From: Morella rubra
Taxonomy: Eukaryota; Streptophyta; Magnoliopsida; Fagales; Myricaceae
DNA length: 64,000 nucleotides
Assembly: GCA_003952965.2 (NCBI GenBank)
Contig: CM025852.1
Span: 8,586,746 to 8,650,745, forward strand
Direction of reading: 5' to 3'
The notes under the pieces were generated by a model that searched no databases, had not been told where the DNA came from, and saw nothing but the letters and a program-made list of their open reading frames with translations. Below are positions 13,020 to 24,615 of this stretch, piece after piece (within the stretch, counting starts at the first letter, position 1; the number at the start of each line of letters is the position of its first letter). The translations under genes and the position numbers were made by a program.

Positions 13020-13368
13020 NNNNNNNNNNNNNNNNNNNNNNNNNNNNNNNNNNNNNNNNNNNNNNNNNNNNNNNNNNNNNNNNNNNNNNNNNNNNNNNNN
13101 NNNNNNNNNNNNNNNNNNNNNNNNNNNNNNNNNNNNNNNNNNNNNNNNNNNNNNNNNNNNNNNNNNNNNNNNNNNNNNNNNNNNNNNNNNNNNNNNNNNN
13201 NNNNNNNNNNNNNNNNNNNNNNNNNNNNNNNNNNNNNNNNNNNNNNNNNNNNNNNNNNNNNNNNNNNNNNNNNNNNNNNNNNNNNNNNNNNNNNNNNNNN
13301 NNNNNNNNNNNNNNNNNNNNNNNNNNNNNNNNNNNNNNNNNNNNNNNNNNNNNNNNNNNNNNNNNNNN
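13020..13368. other. Assembly gap (349 N)
   Basis: A run of N. The first bases after it, ac then gtaagttgtc, form a strong splice donor, so at least one exon of the adjacent plus-strand gene is hidden in the gap. Confidence 0.98.
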
Positions 13369-13433
13369 ACGTAAGTTGTCATTTTCCTCTTTTTGAACTT
13401 ATTGATTTTCCATTTTTTGTTTTCTTTTCTCAG

Positions 13434-13768
13434 CTATGGAAGTTGATGAAGTCGGTAACAGAGACAATTCGAATGGAGTGGATCCAGAACAGAACCGGGC
13501 ATATCACACAATTCAGAATGAAATGGAGATTGATGAAGCCAAGAACACTAACAGCAGTCGAATGGGGGAAAATGGAACAAATCTGGGACGACAGAACCTC
13601 AAGAAACCACGTCCACGTCCACTTCTTGACCTAAACCTTAAACCGCTAGAAGAGGAGGATGAAATACTTATGCCGATGCAAGAGCAGCCAGCAAGCCTAA
13701 ACGGATTGAACAATCACCAATCAACCAAGCATCCTTTCACAAAAAATTCAGGTCCAAGCAAGTACTAG
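13434..13768 (+). CDS. Last exon of a plant gene with a C-terminal DLNxxP (EAR) motif
   Basis: A consensus donor AC|GTAAGT at 13371, right at the gap edge, and an acceptor ttttctcag at 13425-13433 define a 63-bp intron, short for plants. The terminal exon encodes about 110 hydrophilic residues ending at TAG 13766-13768. It is rich in N, E and D. A basic stretch, LKKPRPRP, precedes LLDLNLKPLEEEDE. DLNxxP and LxLxL are EAR motifs that recruit TOPLESS-type co-repressors, so the protein is probably a transcriptional regulator. The DNA-binding or catalytic domain would lie in or upstream of the N gap and cannot be identified. Another reading frame crossing the gap, beginning near 12951, is not credible because it reads through the intron. 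The phase entering the exon leaves two bases, ct, before the ATG codon at 13436, which is therefore probably internal. Function beyond the EAR motif is unknown. Confidence 0.6.
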
Positions 13769-14269
13769 TCTTGACGAGTTTGAATGACTGTTTTCATTTA
13801 CATGGAAAGTAACTCCAACTTTCGTTTTTCCTAGATTAAAAAAAAAAAAGCAGTGTAAGAATTTTGCTTTTTTGCTTTAAGCTTAACTAAATAACCTCCA
13901 AATGCAGGATATAAAAGTTTACTATATAGTGTTTTTCTCCTTGTTCAGCACAAATGATGAATGATGTAATGTCAATTTCTAGAATAAGAATATGACGAAT
14001 TAACTAATAGCACAAAGTAAGGAGTGCAAGAGATAGAGAAGTAAACACAACAATTTTTAGGTGGCTTTGCAATTCCACCTACAAGTTTTTTTTCCAAGCC
14101 TGAATATTCTTGACTAAGTCCGTCCATTACATGTGGCGGATTCTAAGAGTCTGGCCCCTTTCTCCACTAATATGGTTTTTATGTTATAGCTCACATGATG
14201 CATTAAATAATATTATTTTTTACCTAATGAACTCGTATTAATGGCATTAAACACATATACACTATAATG
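13769..14269. other. 3' flank of the EAR-motif gene, no other gene
   Basis: Probably includes the 3' UTR of the preceding exon. From about 14000 to 14110 the sequence resembles the transcribed part of a Copia LTR (ttaggtggctttgcaattcc), but no boundaries are visible. Confidence 0.4.
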
Positions 14270-14590
14270 ATGTGTATAGGAGATATGTACAATGTATGTG
14301 TGGTGTAATTAATCATATATAACGTATGTATAGTACAACATGCATATACAAGGTAATAATTATACATAACATATAAATAGTATATCATATATATTGTGCA
14401 ATGTAAGGAATCATATATAACATATAGTTAGTATTGCAAGATAGGATAGCATGCATATACAAGGTAATGAATACATACATAAGATATAGCGATAGTATAT
14501 CATGTATGTACAAGACAATGAATCATATATAAGTGTATATGCAATGTAACGATTCATATGTTCGTAGATAGTCGGATATGGAATGTTGTA
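14270..14590. repeat. Diverged AT-rich tandem repeat, unit about 55-60 bp
   Basis: Successive units contain variants of aatcatatataac, agtatatcat and catatacaaggtaat, repeated at least five times with drift. A looser, related tatacat-rich sequence continues to about 14860. No coding potential. Confidence 0.65.
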
Positions 14591-14874
14591 ACATATATGT
14601 ACATAGAGAACATATATTTATACTATGTAAGTATACTTCTTTTCTAAATATATATCATGCACATATATGTTATGCTTAACGATTCTTATGTATATTTTTT
14701 GTACTTACTATAGCATATACTTTTACAACAAATAAATATAGCATATAATTACATATCCTTTTGCAACGTACTATAATATACATATATAACATATAATTAT
14801 ACATCTTTACCTATGTTTCAATAAGGCACATGTTGTATAGAGGATATAGAAAATATGTATATCAAGGACATTTA

Positions 14875-15085
14875 GGTTGTGTTTGAGTGTTAAAATTCTA
14901 GAGAGGTTAAAATTTTAGAGGTCATTGGAATTGTGTGAAAAAGTGAATAGAGATGGTTTGAATGAATTTTTTATATTTATTATAGTAAAAGTAATGATTT
15001 GATGAGGAGAGAGAAATTATATTATAGATTATTTTATTATGTTAAAATTTTGGAAGGCTTAAAATTTTAGTAAATAAACAAAACC
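14875..15085. mobile_element. PIF/Harbinger-type MITE with TTA duplication
   Basis: A 211-bp AT-rich element. The left end ggttgtgtttgagtgttaaaatt is mirrored on the minus strand by ggttttgtttatttactaaaat at the right end. It is flanked by tta on both sides (14872-14874 and 15086-15088), the 3-bp target preference of Harbinger elements. No coding sequence. Confidence 0.65.
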
Positions 15086-15782
15086 TTATTACGTGGACAT
15101 TAGTACAAACTAGTACGTGTCACTTATAGTATATTAACTTTATACTATATATTCATATCTATAATCAAATGGCTTAGAATACATGATAGAATGTGTTTGC
15201 TCTAATTCGAAACTATCCACACCTTAAGTTCGAACAATAAAATCACTTGTTTGAATGTTAAACACTTATAGTAATTAAATCCCCTTTAACGATTCAACGC
15301 ACAGAGAACACTGACATTGATGGCCCACCAACGGGTGTGGTATTGGCAAGTGCAAATGATAGATAAAGGCTACACCTATTATTATTTTTGCATACATGTA
15401 CTACTTGCTCGCATTGCGTAGGAGGTCCTTTTTTTTTCCTCCGAGCATAGCATAGGACGTCACCAAATGAACTCACTATTTATAGACTTACAATAAGCTC
15501 TTATTCGTACAATAAGCTTCCATGTACAGAAGCTGTCAAGTTATAGTATAGTCAAGGATAAATTTAGGGTGAGTCTTCGCAGGAACAGAGGTATCCAAAT
15601 ATGTGCTGAGTGAAAGTGTAGTGAAGAAGTTTATGGAACTTTTTTTCTTGATTATATTTAATATCTAAACTGAATCATGTAGAAAATGACAACAGCAAAT
15701 CAAAAGCTATTGAAAAACGAAGAACAAAAAAAACAAAAGTGTGATCAAATTGCTTGGTTTAATATGATTTATATGCTCTTTT

Positions 15783-16372
15783 TGTCGGGGCAGCTTGTAT
15801 GTTTAGTTGTGGCATTAGGCGGACGACCTTAAATGAGACCTTTTGATAATAAAGTAGTTGAATATGTTTATATTAAATATTAATAAAAATCGTTAAATTT
15901 TTTTTTTTTAGCTTTCTGCAACAACTTTTCGGTATTTTTTGAATAATGGACAAAATAATCGTTTATCACTATTAAGTACATTTAAATATATTTTAAATTT
16001 TTTTACATCTTTTATGTTAAAACAAAATAATATTAGATAGTAAGCACTTAAGTGTAGTTGATGGCATACAAATCCCTTCAATTAAGGAGATTTTATAGAC
16101 TATATTGTTTGAATAAAATGATATAAACAGCAAGCAAAAAAATAATTAAGTAGTTAATGACTTGCAAAACCCTTAAGTGGAGACAATTACATAGGCCATT
16201 TTTTTTTAATAAAGAACTAATGAAATCTCCACACAAATCAAGAAATTAGATAGTTTAAATTATTATGTTTTAGTAATATAACAAAATAACGAAAATACAC
16301 ATTTATGTGTTGTCTCCGTATTTTAAGGGTCTTAGACAGCCACCTAAGTTGCCTATAGCTAGAGCCGACATT
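15783..16372. mobile_element. Possible decayed hAT-like non-autonomous element
   Basis: The left end, tgtcggggcagc then ggcattaggcggacgac, and the right end read in reverse, aatgtcggctctagc then ggcaacttaggtggc, form imperfect inverted ends of the gccggctcta type. The 8-bp flanks gctctttt and gctgttta agree at six positions. The interior is AT-rich and non-coding. Decay makes this uncertain. Confidence 0.35.
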
Positions 16373-16690
16373 GCTGTTTATTAGCTAAAGCCAGATAAAA
16401 ACCATGTGATCAAAGAATCAAAGTAAACAAAGGCATGAGGTATAAAATTGCATATAACTTATAAACAACTGATCGAGGCATTGGTAGGGAAATAAACAAA
16501 CACAAGCATTTGTAGCATTTTCTTTCAAAAAAAATAAAACCGTAATATCCATGTAATTTATACTGCTATACCAACTTATGGAGGCAATTTTGACTAAATG
16601 ATAAGGCTAATTAATTTACTCAAATAAATTGAAGAGACAACTTCCAATAACCGATTATATCTGACAATTTATACGCTGATTGCCCATCTG

Positions 16691-17390
16691 TGTTAGAGTC
16701 CCACATTGATTAGGGACCATTTAATCTTGTGCTTCATATACCTGTTAGGTCACCTCTTCCCATTGCCAATTGGTATTGGGATGAAACTTGATATGGCATC
16801 AGAGCAAAATATTTTTGGGCTTGGCCTACTTGTTTGTATTCCCTAGTGTTGTCTACGTGCATGGACCATGTTCATTCGACCTACACGTGAGGGGGGGTGT
16901 TAGAGTCTTACATTGATTAGGGACCATTTAATCTTGTGCTTCATATACCTGTTGGGCCACCTCTTCCCATTGTCAATTGATTTTGGGATGAAACTTGATA
17001 TGGTATCAAAGCCAAAATATTTCTGGGCTTGGCCCACTTGTTTATGTTCCCAGTGTTGTCCACGTGCATGGACCATATTCATTCGGCCTGCACGTGAGGG
17101 AGAGTGTTAGAGTCCCACATTGATTAGGGACATTTAATCTTGTGCTTCATATACCTGTTGGGCCACCTCTTCCCATTGCCAATTGGTATTGGGATGAAAC
17201 TTGATATGGTATCAGAGTGAAAATTTTTGGGCTGGCCCACTTGTGTTGCCCATGTATGGTCCACGGTGACCAGCAACTGGCGGCACACGTTGTTAGAGTT
17301 CCACATTGATTAGGGACCATTTAATCTTGTGCTTCATATACCTGTTGGCCACTCTTCCCATTGCCAATTGGTTTTGGATGAAACTTGATA
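16691..17390 (+). mobile_element. Tandem TRIM array: four LTRs, three internal segments, 5-bp TSD
   Basis: LTR copies at 16691-16793, 16898-17000, 17105-17206 and 17291-17390 (100-103 bp) all begin TGTTAGAGT and end in ACTTGATA. Each of the first three is followed directly by a primer-binding site of the type tggtatcagagc (complementary to initiator Met-tRNA), then about 85-105 bp of internal DNA. The first two internal segments end in a polypurine tract (cacgtgaggg-), which is eroded in the third. The whole 700-bp array is flanked by atctg at 16686-16690 and 17391-17395, so it behaves as a single insertion. TRIMs are non-autonomous LTR retroelements with no coding capacity. Confidence 0.9.
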
Positions 17391-17395
17391 ATCTG

Positions 17396-19351
17396 TGTAA
17401 ATATGCACGTAGGCAGCCATCACATAATGCCACAATGTATAAAATGTCGGAAAAAATGTTGGAGATAATAACGTAGGCAGCACAGAGTGTATGAAATAAC
17501 AGGATATGTATTAAAAGGGACAAGGACCCAATATAAAATACAGCAGGGATGTCTGAATGAGCTTTTTTTTCTGGATAAAACGAAAGCGCTAAAAAACAAG
17601 CAACCAACAAACGAATCACCCAAGCCAACGGGCCAACGCCCCAGGAACAGCATCCACGTTCACAAAACCCTGGAAGGAAGCATGAAGACTCCAGCGAGCT
17701 GCATGGTGGGTGAAAACATTGATACGTCAGGGGATCCAAGAGAGCGACCAACCCAAAGAGTCTAAAAACAGCACCCTTAAAGGAGCAATACGTTCCAAAA
17801 TCATCCAGCCAGGGGTAACCAAAGAATCCAGTACGAGATTGCACAAAACCTGGCAATCAGACTCAAAGATAATGGAATCCCACCCATTCGCTTGGGCAAA
17901 GGAAGCTGCCGAAAGAAGAGCACACGTCTCACCAAACAGAGGGTCTCTGGAAACTACTTGCTCCATGTAAAGGCTACAGAGAGAGCGGGATTGGTCTTGG
18001 AAAGAAACCACCAGAGAAGAGAAGGAGGGGCCGACGTCAATGTCGGTATTGCATTTAAAAAAACCCGGGGGAGGGGGTGTCCACACCCTGTTGTGAAAGG
18101 AGTCCGAATCTGACCACGCGGCTGAATGCTCAAGGAAACGTCTTCGGATGGCTTCCAAAACCGCATAGGGGGTAACCACAACTTGCTGGTGAACCGCTTG
18201 ATTACAAGAAAACCAAAGCTGATTTAAGACCAGAGCCGTGCATAAGGTAAAAGAGCGATGATGTTGTGAAGCAATCCTGAAGCCAGCACCTGGAGAAGTG
18301 ATAAGAGAGATAAACTCATGAAAATTAGAGACCAACAGCACATCCACCAAACAAGGCCAAGGAGCCTCTCGCCAGACCGCACGGGCAATATGGCATTCCA
18401 AGAATAAATGCATAGCGGTTTCCGGGGAGCTAAGACATACAGGGCAAAGTCCTATAGGCTCAAAGGAAAACCGCACAAAGATGCAAGACGGGCCCTAAGA
18501 GGCAGGGCTTCATGAGCACACTTCAAAGCATGAGGGTTTTTTTTTTTTTTTTTAGGCCAAAGCATGAGTTTTAAACGTTCCTGTATCTTGAGATTCCACA
18601 GCTTCATCCAAACACCTTGAGAGAAAACTTGTGCATCCGACCAGCAGAGGGATTGATACACAGAACGAACCGAAAAACAACCCTGAGGATCTGGAGTCCA
18701 AATAAGTCGGTCAATCCCCAAGAGGAAAAGGTTTGGAAGATTACAAATAGCTTGAACTGGATTCGACGTGAAGAGCTGTCGCAGCAGATTAAGGTCCCAG
18801 CCACCTCGCTGGAAATCAAACAAATCAATCACCTTCTGATCATTAGCGGCAGACAGCTAGATGCCTGGGAGCAGAACCGGGACAAAATCCGGGAGGGTGG
18901 GAATCCACGGGTCTGAGATAATAGAGATGGAGGCACCAAACTGAGGGAGGATACAAGAGTGCTTGACTAGAATCTCGCGGGTTGCCAAAATACTACGCCA
19001 GGTCCAAGAGCAGTCCACACACCTAGGAGCTTGGAGCATTGATTGCTGCCGTGGAAAATGCTTGGCTTTGAGAAGCTAGACCCAAAAATCAACAGGCTTG
19101 GTGCAGATCATCCACCTGAGTTTGGCTATGAGAGCCCGGCTCACGTCAAAAAGTCTACGAATCCCCAGACCTCCAAGTTCTCGGGGTTGGAAAATAGAGA
19201 GCCAGGATTTGGGCGTATAATGACGTTGTGAATCCGACGCATGGCCCCACAAGAATTGCCAAAAAAAACCTTTCCATATCATCACACCAACCTTTTGGAA
19301 AAAGGAGAATGGACATAACGTAAGACGGAATAGCAGTGGCAACCGTTTTGA
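17396..19351 (-). pseudogene. LINE (plant L1-type) part A: end of RT, zf-RVT and RNase H
   Basis: Minus-strand fragments give the post-catalytic part of a plant LINE ORF2. The RT connection is KTVATAIPSYVMS (about 19310-19345). The thumb includes RELGGLGIRRLFDVSRALIAK (about 19110-19190), followed by WIPTLPDF and the zf-RVT zinc-binding domain (LRARLASLCGF about 18495, CPVCLSSPETAMHLFLEC about 18400-18440). The RVT_3-type RNase H has FKCNTDIDV (about 18045) and IIFESDCQVL (about 17850). Frames change several times, so it is dead. It is the 3' part of one LINE whose other parts are at 27290-28732 and 34604-34940. The MULE at 19352 interrupts it exactly between the codons of KTV and what precedes them. 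The longest intact stretch runs 17727-18476. Confidence 0.88.
18535..18568 (-). mobile_element. Tail-only retroinsertion (poly-T 17) with 11-bp duplication
   Basis: Inside the LINE, caaagcatgag occurs at 18524-18534 and again at 18558-18568. Between them is only gg, 17 T and aggc. A poly(A) tail on the minus strand bounded by a target duplication is what an extremely 5'-truncated LINE-mediated event leaves. Slippage or local duplication is possible. Confidence 0.5.
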
Positions 19352-20566
19352 GGGTTCGGTTATGGTGCTGATGTTTAATATGCTGATGGATGGCTGGGAT
19401 TAACTTTTCAAGATCCAATGGCTGCAAATAACGCCACGTCAGTTAATGAATTTTGACCCGCGGTTTGACCCGTTTACCACATGACCCGTTTTCCTCATAA
19501 CCCATATTAGACGACCCGGTTTGCAGAAAATTCATTCGACGTTCCATTTTGCCACAGCTCTAGCACCGTCCGTTTGTCACAGCTCCAGCACCGTCCGTCG
19601 CCGCCCAACACCATCCATCCCAGCTTCGTCACTGTTGCCACCCATCTCTGTCGCTCAACGTCTGGACGTGCGATCCCCAAAAGCTTTGAAATTTTGTTCA
19701 TTTCTTCCATTAACCATTTTATTTTGATCGATTCAATGGGTTTGAATATTGATTTGGTTAGTCTTGCTTGTTTGCTTTCTTATTACGTGCTTGTAGGCAT
19801 TTACTTGGGTTTGTTTTGTTTGTGGGGTTGACCATTGCGAATTTGATGGAAGTGCCCCAGGTTGCCAATCTTCTTTGATTCTTTACCAGGTCTGTGGAAA
19901 ATTTGTTTTGAATTTCTAGGAAATTTTCTTTCTAGGAAAACAAACCAGTACTTAAAATAATAAAAACTGGAAAAACCCAAGTACCCAACTCCCTTTACTG
20001 CCATAATTTTCGAATATACCAATGCAGCAATCGGTGATTTTGTTTGGAATATCCCCACGCACGCAAACAAATTAGTCATTAGTTGTTTCATATATATTTT
20101 TTTAAGAATGCATACATTTTTAGTAGTCGCCGATGTAGAATGGAGAACTGTTGTAGGGATGCCAATTGATTACTATAGGGTGTGGTAGGTAGGGGCGAAC
20201 TTTTCTCTATCTTCTCTCACAGACAAACCTGCAGAATCCATTTTAATCTTATTCAAATCTGGATCAATATCATATCACATGGCCACCGCCACTTCTCTGT
20301 GACCCCTCAAAAGGATTAATTACACTTGGGAGTTTTTCCTACTTATTTTGTCTCATAGAAAACAATTTCATGAAAACTTGCCAACATGTAAGGGTAGTGT
20401 AATCTCTTCTGTTGAAGCCTTGGGGATTTATTTCCACATCTTCTTTAGTTAATTGAAGTCTAATTTGATGCTTGGAAAATCTCAATCAACGACTAAGATC
20501 TTATGAGTACTATTTCCTTAAACTAATCTGCTGGTGTCAATTTAGCTTGGGACAGTGCCAATGGAA
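19352..20566 (+). repeat. Left terminal inverted repeat of the MULE (about 1.2 kb)
   Basis: Matches 26087-27289 in inverted orientation throughout, from gggttcggttatgg to gacagtgccaatggaa, with scattered substitutions and small indels; one is an extra copy of a ggtgctgat-type unit in the right arm. It holds a GC-richer block at about 19550-19690 and lacks any intact gene. The innermost 120 bp includes atcttatgagtactatttcc. Confidence 0.92.
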
Positions 20567-20739
20567 GCAATTGGTCTTCGGAACTTGTAATGGCAGTAGA
20601 AGAATAAAGGTTGCCAACTGAGACCTATTTACAAGAAGGATAAATAAAAAATGGAAGATTAAATTGGTTAATATTGTCAAAGAGGTGAACACTTTCTTTT
20701 CTTTTTTTCCCTTGAGATCTAATTAGTAATTGTCTTTAG

Positions 20740-21028
20740 GTAGACGAGAGAGCGGTGCTGAAGCACTTTGATTGGCCTAAGCTCTCAAGAAAATGCAGGC
20801 TTTGCTTGAAAAGTATGCCCAATTCCATTTTAATCTAAAGAATCGTAGTCTCTATTTGGTTAGTTTTTCTTTCAAATGTACCTTCTCTGATTTTTGTTAA
20901 TTGGTATAAACTCTACAGATTAGAGCATGGCGTGTACAATCTCTCACGACTGAGAGAATCCGCGACGAAGATATAAAGATTTTCATATTCCTACAGACTG
21001 GATGCTTGACACTGGTTATGTTAGCCAG
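20740..21028 (+). pseudogene. Captured CHUP1-like gene fragment (exon-intron-exon)
   Basis: Two exon pieces resemble the conserved C-terminal region of CHUP1, the chloroplast-positioning, actin-associated outer-envelope protein, and its relatives. The first, from 20740 after a ctttag acceptor, reads VDERAVLKHFDWPK, then jumps in another frame to LKKMQALLEK ending near a gtatgc donor at 20812. After an intron with a ctctacag acceptor, 20919-21028 reads LEHGVYNLSRLRESAT, then, one frameshift later, RYKDFHIPTDWMLDTGYVSQ, and ends at a gtaatt donor. Keeping the intron shows capture of genomic DNA rather than mRNA. An internal deletion and a frameshift rule out function. A further exon-like piece at 21164-21258 is not recognised. 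It lies between the left TIR and the transposase. Confidence 0.72.
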
Positions 21029-21029
21029 G

Positions 21030-22270
21030 TAATTCCATTTCTCTAATATGTCCTTTTTCTTAAATTGGTTAATATTATTGTTTTTATTTTCATTTTCTTC
21101 AAAAAAATCTAAGAGTTTTGTTTGTTTTCTGTCGATATTAACTAGAAAATTTATGAACTGCAGCAAGTAGCTCTGGAAATTCTGAAAAATCACACCAAAG
21201 GAGAGAAGCCGAAAAAATCTTCTTATAGAGAATCTTTTATTTATTCCTCAGTTGCTGGAGGTAATTCAAATAGGCTATTTAAAAGTGTATCTTCTTTTCC
21301 CATTCTTTAATCGGGTGGGCCTTCTGGGAATCATCAAAATGGGGTTCACGTGGAAAGTAAGGAACAGAGACATGGGATGGAGTTCACAGTAGCTCATTGG
21401 GATTGTAATTTTTTATTTTTTATTTTTTGTAACCTAAGACGTGGGGTTCACGTTGAATGATATATATAATTTTTTCCTCTAATGAATGATTTTTCTAATT
21501 GATTTAATGGAAGATCAGTTCTCCATCAATGATGTACAGAAGTTTGGCAAGGGCATTAATATTATTAAAGGGACGTACGTGTCACCAACTGAGTTCTTAT
21601 TTTACTTCCCCAACATCAGTTGGGTTTGAATATAGAGCATACTCTGTAGGCCGAATTTGTTCTCCGTTGATCTAACAGATTTTATAAACTACTGAGAGAT
21701 CATCTTACCGATATTTACACATTCAGTGAGGGAATTAGCTTGCGAGTGGCTTATTCATCCACAAAATAAAGACGAAAAATAAGTCTTTGAATTTATTGAC
21801 AGGTTAATTCATGTCTCAATTACCTCCAAGAATTAAATTTCCATGTTGCTGAAGTTCCTGAACCACAACAAGAAATGAAATTCTTTGAATTTTTAAGCTG
21901 AATACGTACATATTTAAACTGAATATTGGGTGGGGACACTGCTATATAATATTTTTTAAGCTGAATATTGGCTAGGACACTACTCTATAATATTCTTAAA
22001 TTTTCATGTATGTTGCTTATTTAATGTTGGTGCTTGCAAGACTAAATTTTGGTTGTCGGTTTGATTTGTATTTATATTATAAGGGGACAATATGGCTGAA
22101 ATTGAAGGGATCAATCCAATATCACTAGACGAGGGTCTAGTAGTACTTCTAACCAGAAGGTGAGTTGGTTGTCCTTTATCTGAGTGGTTTAAATGGTATC
22201 AGGACTTGTTTAATCATTTTCTTTGATTCGTACGTGTAGGTGACATGGTACAAGCTGACAACGAAAAGAT
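21030..22270. other. MULE interior spacer
   Basis: No recognisable gene. It includes a short direct duplication of aagctgaatattgg and its surroundings (about 21895-21995) and is otherwise AT-rich. Confidence 0.5.
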
Positions 22271-22272
22271 AG

Positions 22273-24615
22273 TTGATGTTTTGGAGCCTAGAGTGGAAGG
22301 ACGTCGACCATGCGTACGATTGGTACAATCGGTACGCAACAATCAAAGGCTTCAGCATTCGTATACATACCGGCTTCAAGCATAAAGAACATGGGTATTG
22401 GACTAGAGCTTTTGTTTGTAATAAAGAAGGGATGAAAAAAGAAAAGGATCAGCTTGTGCCGGTGAAGAGAGTGCGACGAAATACGAGATGTAAGTGTCTC
22501 GCAAGCTGTACTATTCAGCAGCAGTCTAGTGGGAAGTATTGCATCTTCAAATGGTGTTCGTAACATAATCATGAGTTGGCGACACCTTCAAAAGTTCACA
22601 TGCTCCGTTCTCAAAGACAAATGAGCTAGTTGCAATGTGCGGAGGCAATAGCTTCAGATAGAGCAGGTATTTTCCCCAAATTGGCCCACGACTTGATGGC
22701 GGCGCAAGCTGGGGGTAGACAACATGTGGGCTTCATTCATCAGGATTACAAAAATTATCTAAACAGTATAAGAACTAAGAAATGGAGGTTGGTGTAGTTG
22801 GTGTTCTTGTTAATTGGTTTGGTGAAAACGAAAATATTCAGAGTTTTTCTTTCGAGTCATGATGGATGAAGACGACCACATTACTAACATCTTCTAGTCG
22901 GACCATTTCATGCAAAACGACTATGCCATATTCGGGGACTTCGTGTCATTTGACACCACATATAGGACAAACAACGAGCACAGGTAATGGGGACATTTAA
23001 TTTAATTATTTTATATTATTTGGTTGTGATTTATATTTTGATAGATTAGCAGTTAGTATTTGTTATTAAGTTTTATGTTATTAAGTTTTACATTAATAGG
23101 CCATTGGGAGCATTCCTAGGGGTGAATCATCACAGACAATCGGTCGTGTTCGGGGCATGCTTATTGTTTGATGAGACGGCGCAAACATTTAGTTGGTTAT
23201 TTCAAATATTTGTTGAGTGTATGCATAGGAAGGCTCCCGAATCTCTATTCACGGATCAAGATGCAGGTATGCTAGCTGCAATCCCATCTGCCCTACCAGA
23301 CACACACCATTTTTTGTGTGCATGGCATATATCTCAGAATGCATTGAAGAATTTGGGACCACTATTTGGCAACAAGGGCTTCAAAAGAGATTGGTTGAGG
23401 CTTCTATTCGACCACGAGGTAGATGACTTTGAACAATGTTGGAATAAAATGATTTAGGAGTATGAACTCCAAGGCATTGAATGGTTGTAGAAGATATATA
23501 AAAAACGCGAGAAGTGGGCGCCAAAGTACGTACGCAATGTTTTTTGTGCTGGGAAGAAGACGACACAGTTATGAATATGGATCGGTTCCTATAAAATTTT
23601 CAACGAGTAGTCGATGAGTTGCGATACAACGAGTCACTAGCAAATTTTCAGATGCTCGATACAATATACACTAAACCATTTGGGATTTTTTATGTGATCA
23701 TGCGGCAGAAGTCTACACTCCTACTATGTTGACTATTTTTCTAGAGCAAGCACATAAAGTTGGCTATCTTAAGTTTGATTGTCCAAGGGAAAGTATTGGG
23801 ACCGAAGAGGTTGAGGTACACATATGCAGTCGGGACGCCACTCATGATTGTTCAACAGCGAAGCGTTATGTAATCAAGACGGAGAATGGGTTTCACCAGT
23901 GTAGTTGCAAACAATTCAACTTTCTGGGTGTCATTTGCAGTCACATTATATGGGTGCTGAAACAGAAGGGAGAGTTGTGTATTCCTGATGGGTATATTTT
24001 GGCCAGGTGGAGAAAAAATGTTAGACAGTCAGTTGCGCCGATCCCCAAGTCACATGCTACAGTTGATCCAACGTTGGTAAAGGTGATAAAACGCAGAAGA
24101 TATATAAACAGTATGCTTCAACTATTCAGCGTTATGGGGATAGAAAAAAATCTTGGCCAATCTTTGAGAGTCACCACGCTGCACTGGAACATCTTCTTGC
24201 TAGTTGTCGGATGATGATGATGATGAAGATCCTTCTGCCCCTGTTAGCACAGGTTCTGGAGTGGACGTTGATATAGGGATTGTTGCAAAAGGTTTCAAAA
24301 TGCGGAGCCAAAGCATAAAGGAATAAGCGATTAAAGAGCGGACTTGAACGAAGGAGTTCATGTGGTCGTGGCTGTGGGGTTGGTCATGCTTCGTCACAAC
24401 CAGTGTCTCGTCGTTTGCAACTACTTGATGAATTGGAGGTATGTTCTCTAATTTGATGCTTAGAGTTGAAATTTAAATTTATTATTACCGTAACATTTAT
24501 ATTTTTGTATTCTCCTTCGTAGGTGTCCAACGAGGATGAGAAAGAGGACAAGGACGAGGATGACGAGGAGGACAAATCACTAAGTGGACGATTTAAGAGC
24601 CTTGACGAGTTGTAG
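22273..24615 (+). pseudogene. FAR1/Jittery-like MULE transposase, interrupted
   Basis: Domains in order are as follows. An N-terminal FAR1 DNA-binding domain (22280-22610) has the spacing of conserved cysteines in RCKCLASCTI and then HNHELATPS. The MULE DDE core has FGDFVSFDTTYRTNNEH (about 22930-22980), an intron (gtaatg about 22985 to aatag 23099), PLGAFLGVNHHRQSVVFGA (from 23101), ESLFTDQDAGMLAAIP and HHFLCAWHISQNALKNL. The SWIM zinc finger is CSCKQFNFLGVICSHIIWVL (about 23905-23965). A last acidic exon (about 24523-24615) ends FKSLDEL and a stop. Stops or frameshifts lie at about 22561, 22624, 22797, 23455 and 23488, so no full protein is made. FAR1 and FHY3 transcription factors derive from this transposase group; the position inside matching TIRs marks this copy as the transposon's own gene, not a domesticated FRS gene. 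Confidence 0.88.

Noticed and set aside
12951..13634. A 227-codon frame spanning the N gap
   Set aside because: More than half of it is N, and it reads through the intron and the real exon in another frame.
16691..17390. Array first considered a plain minisatellite or CRISPR-like repeat
   Set aside because: The units contain LTR starts, primer sites and polypurine tracts, and the array has a 5-bp target duplication; CRISPR is also not expected in a plant nucleus.
17293..17856. A 187-codon minus-strand frame
   Set aside because: It runs from LINE sequence through the TRIM LTR in a frame unrelated to the LINE protein.
22273..24615. A domesticated FAR1/FRS transcription factor gene
   Set aside because: It lies within matching 1.2-kb inverted repeats with a target duplication and is interrupted by stops, so it is the transposon's own decayed gene.
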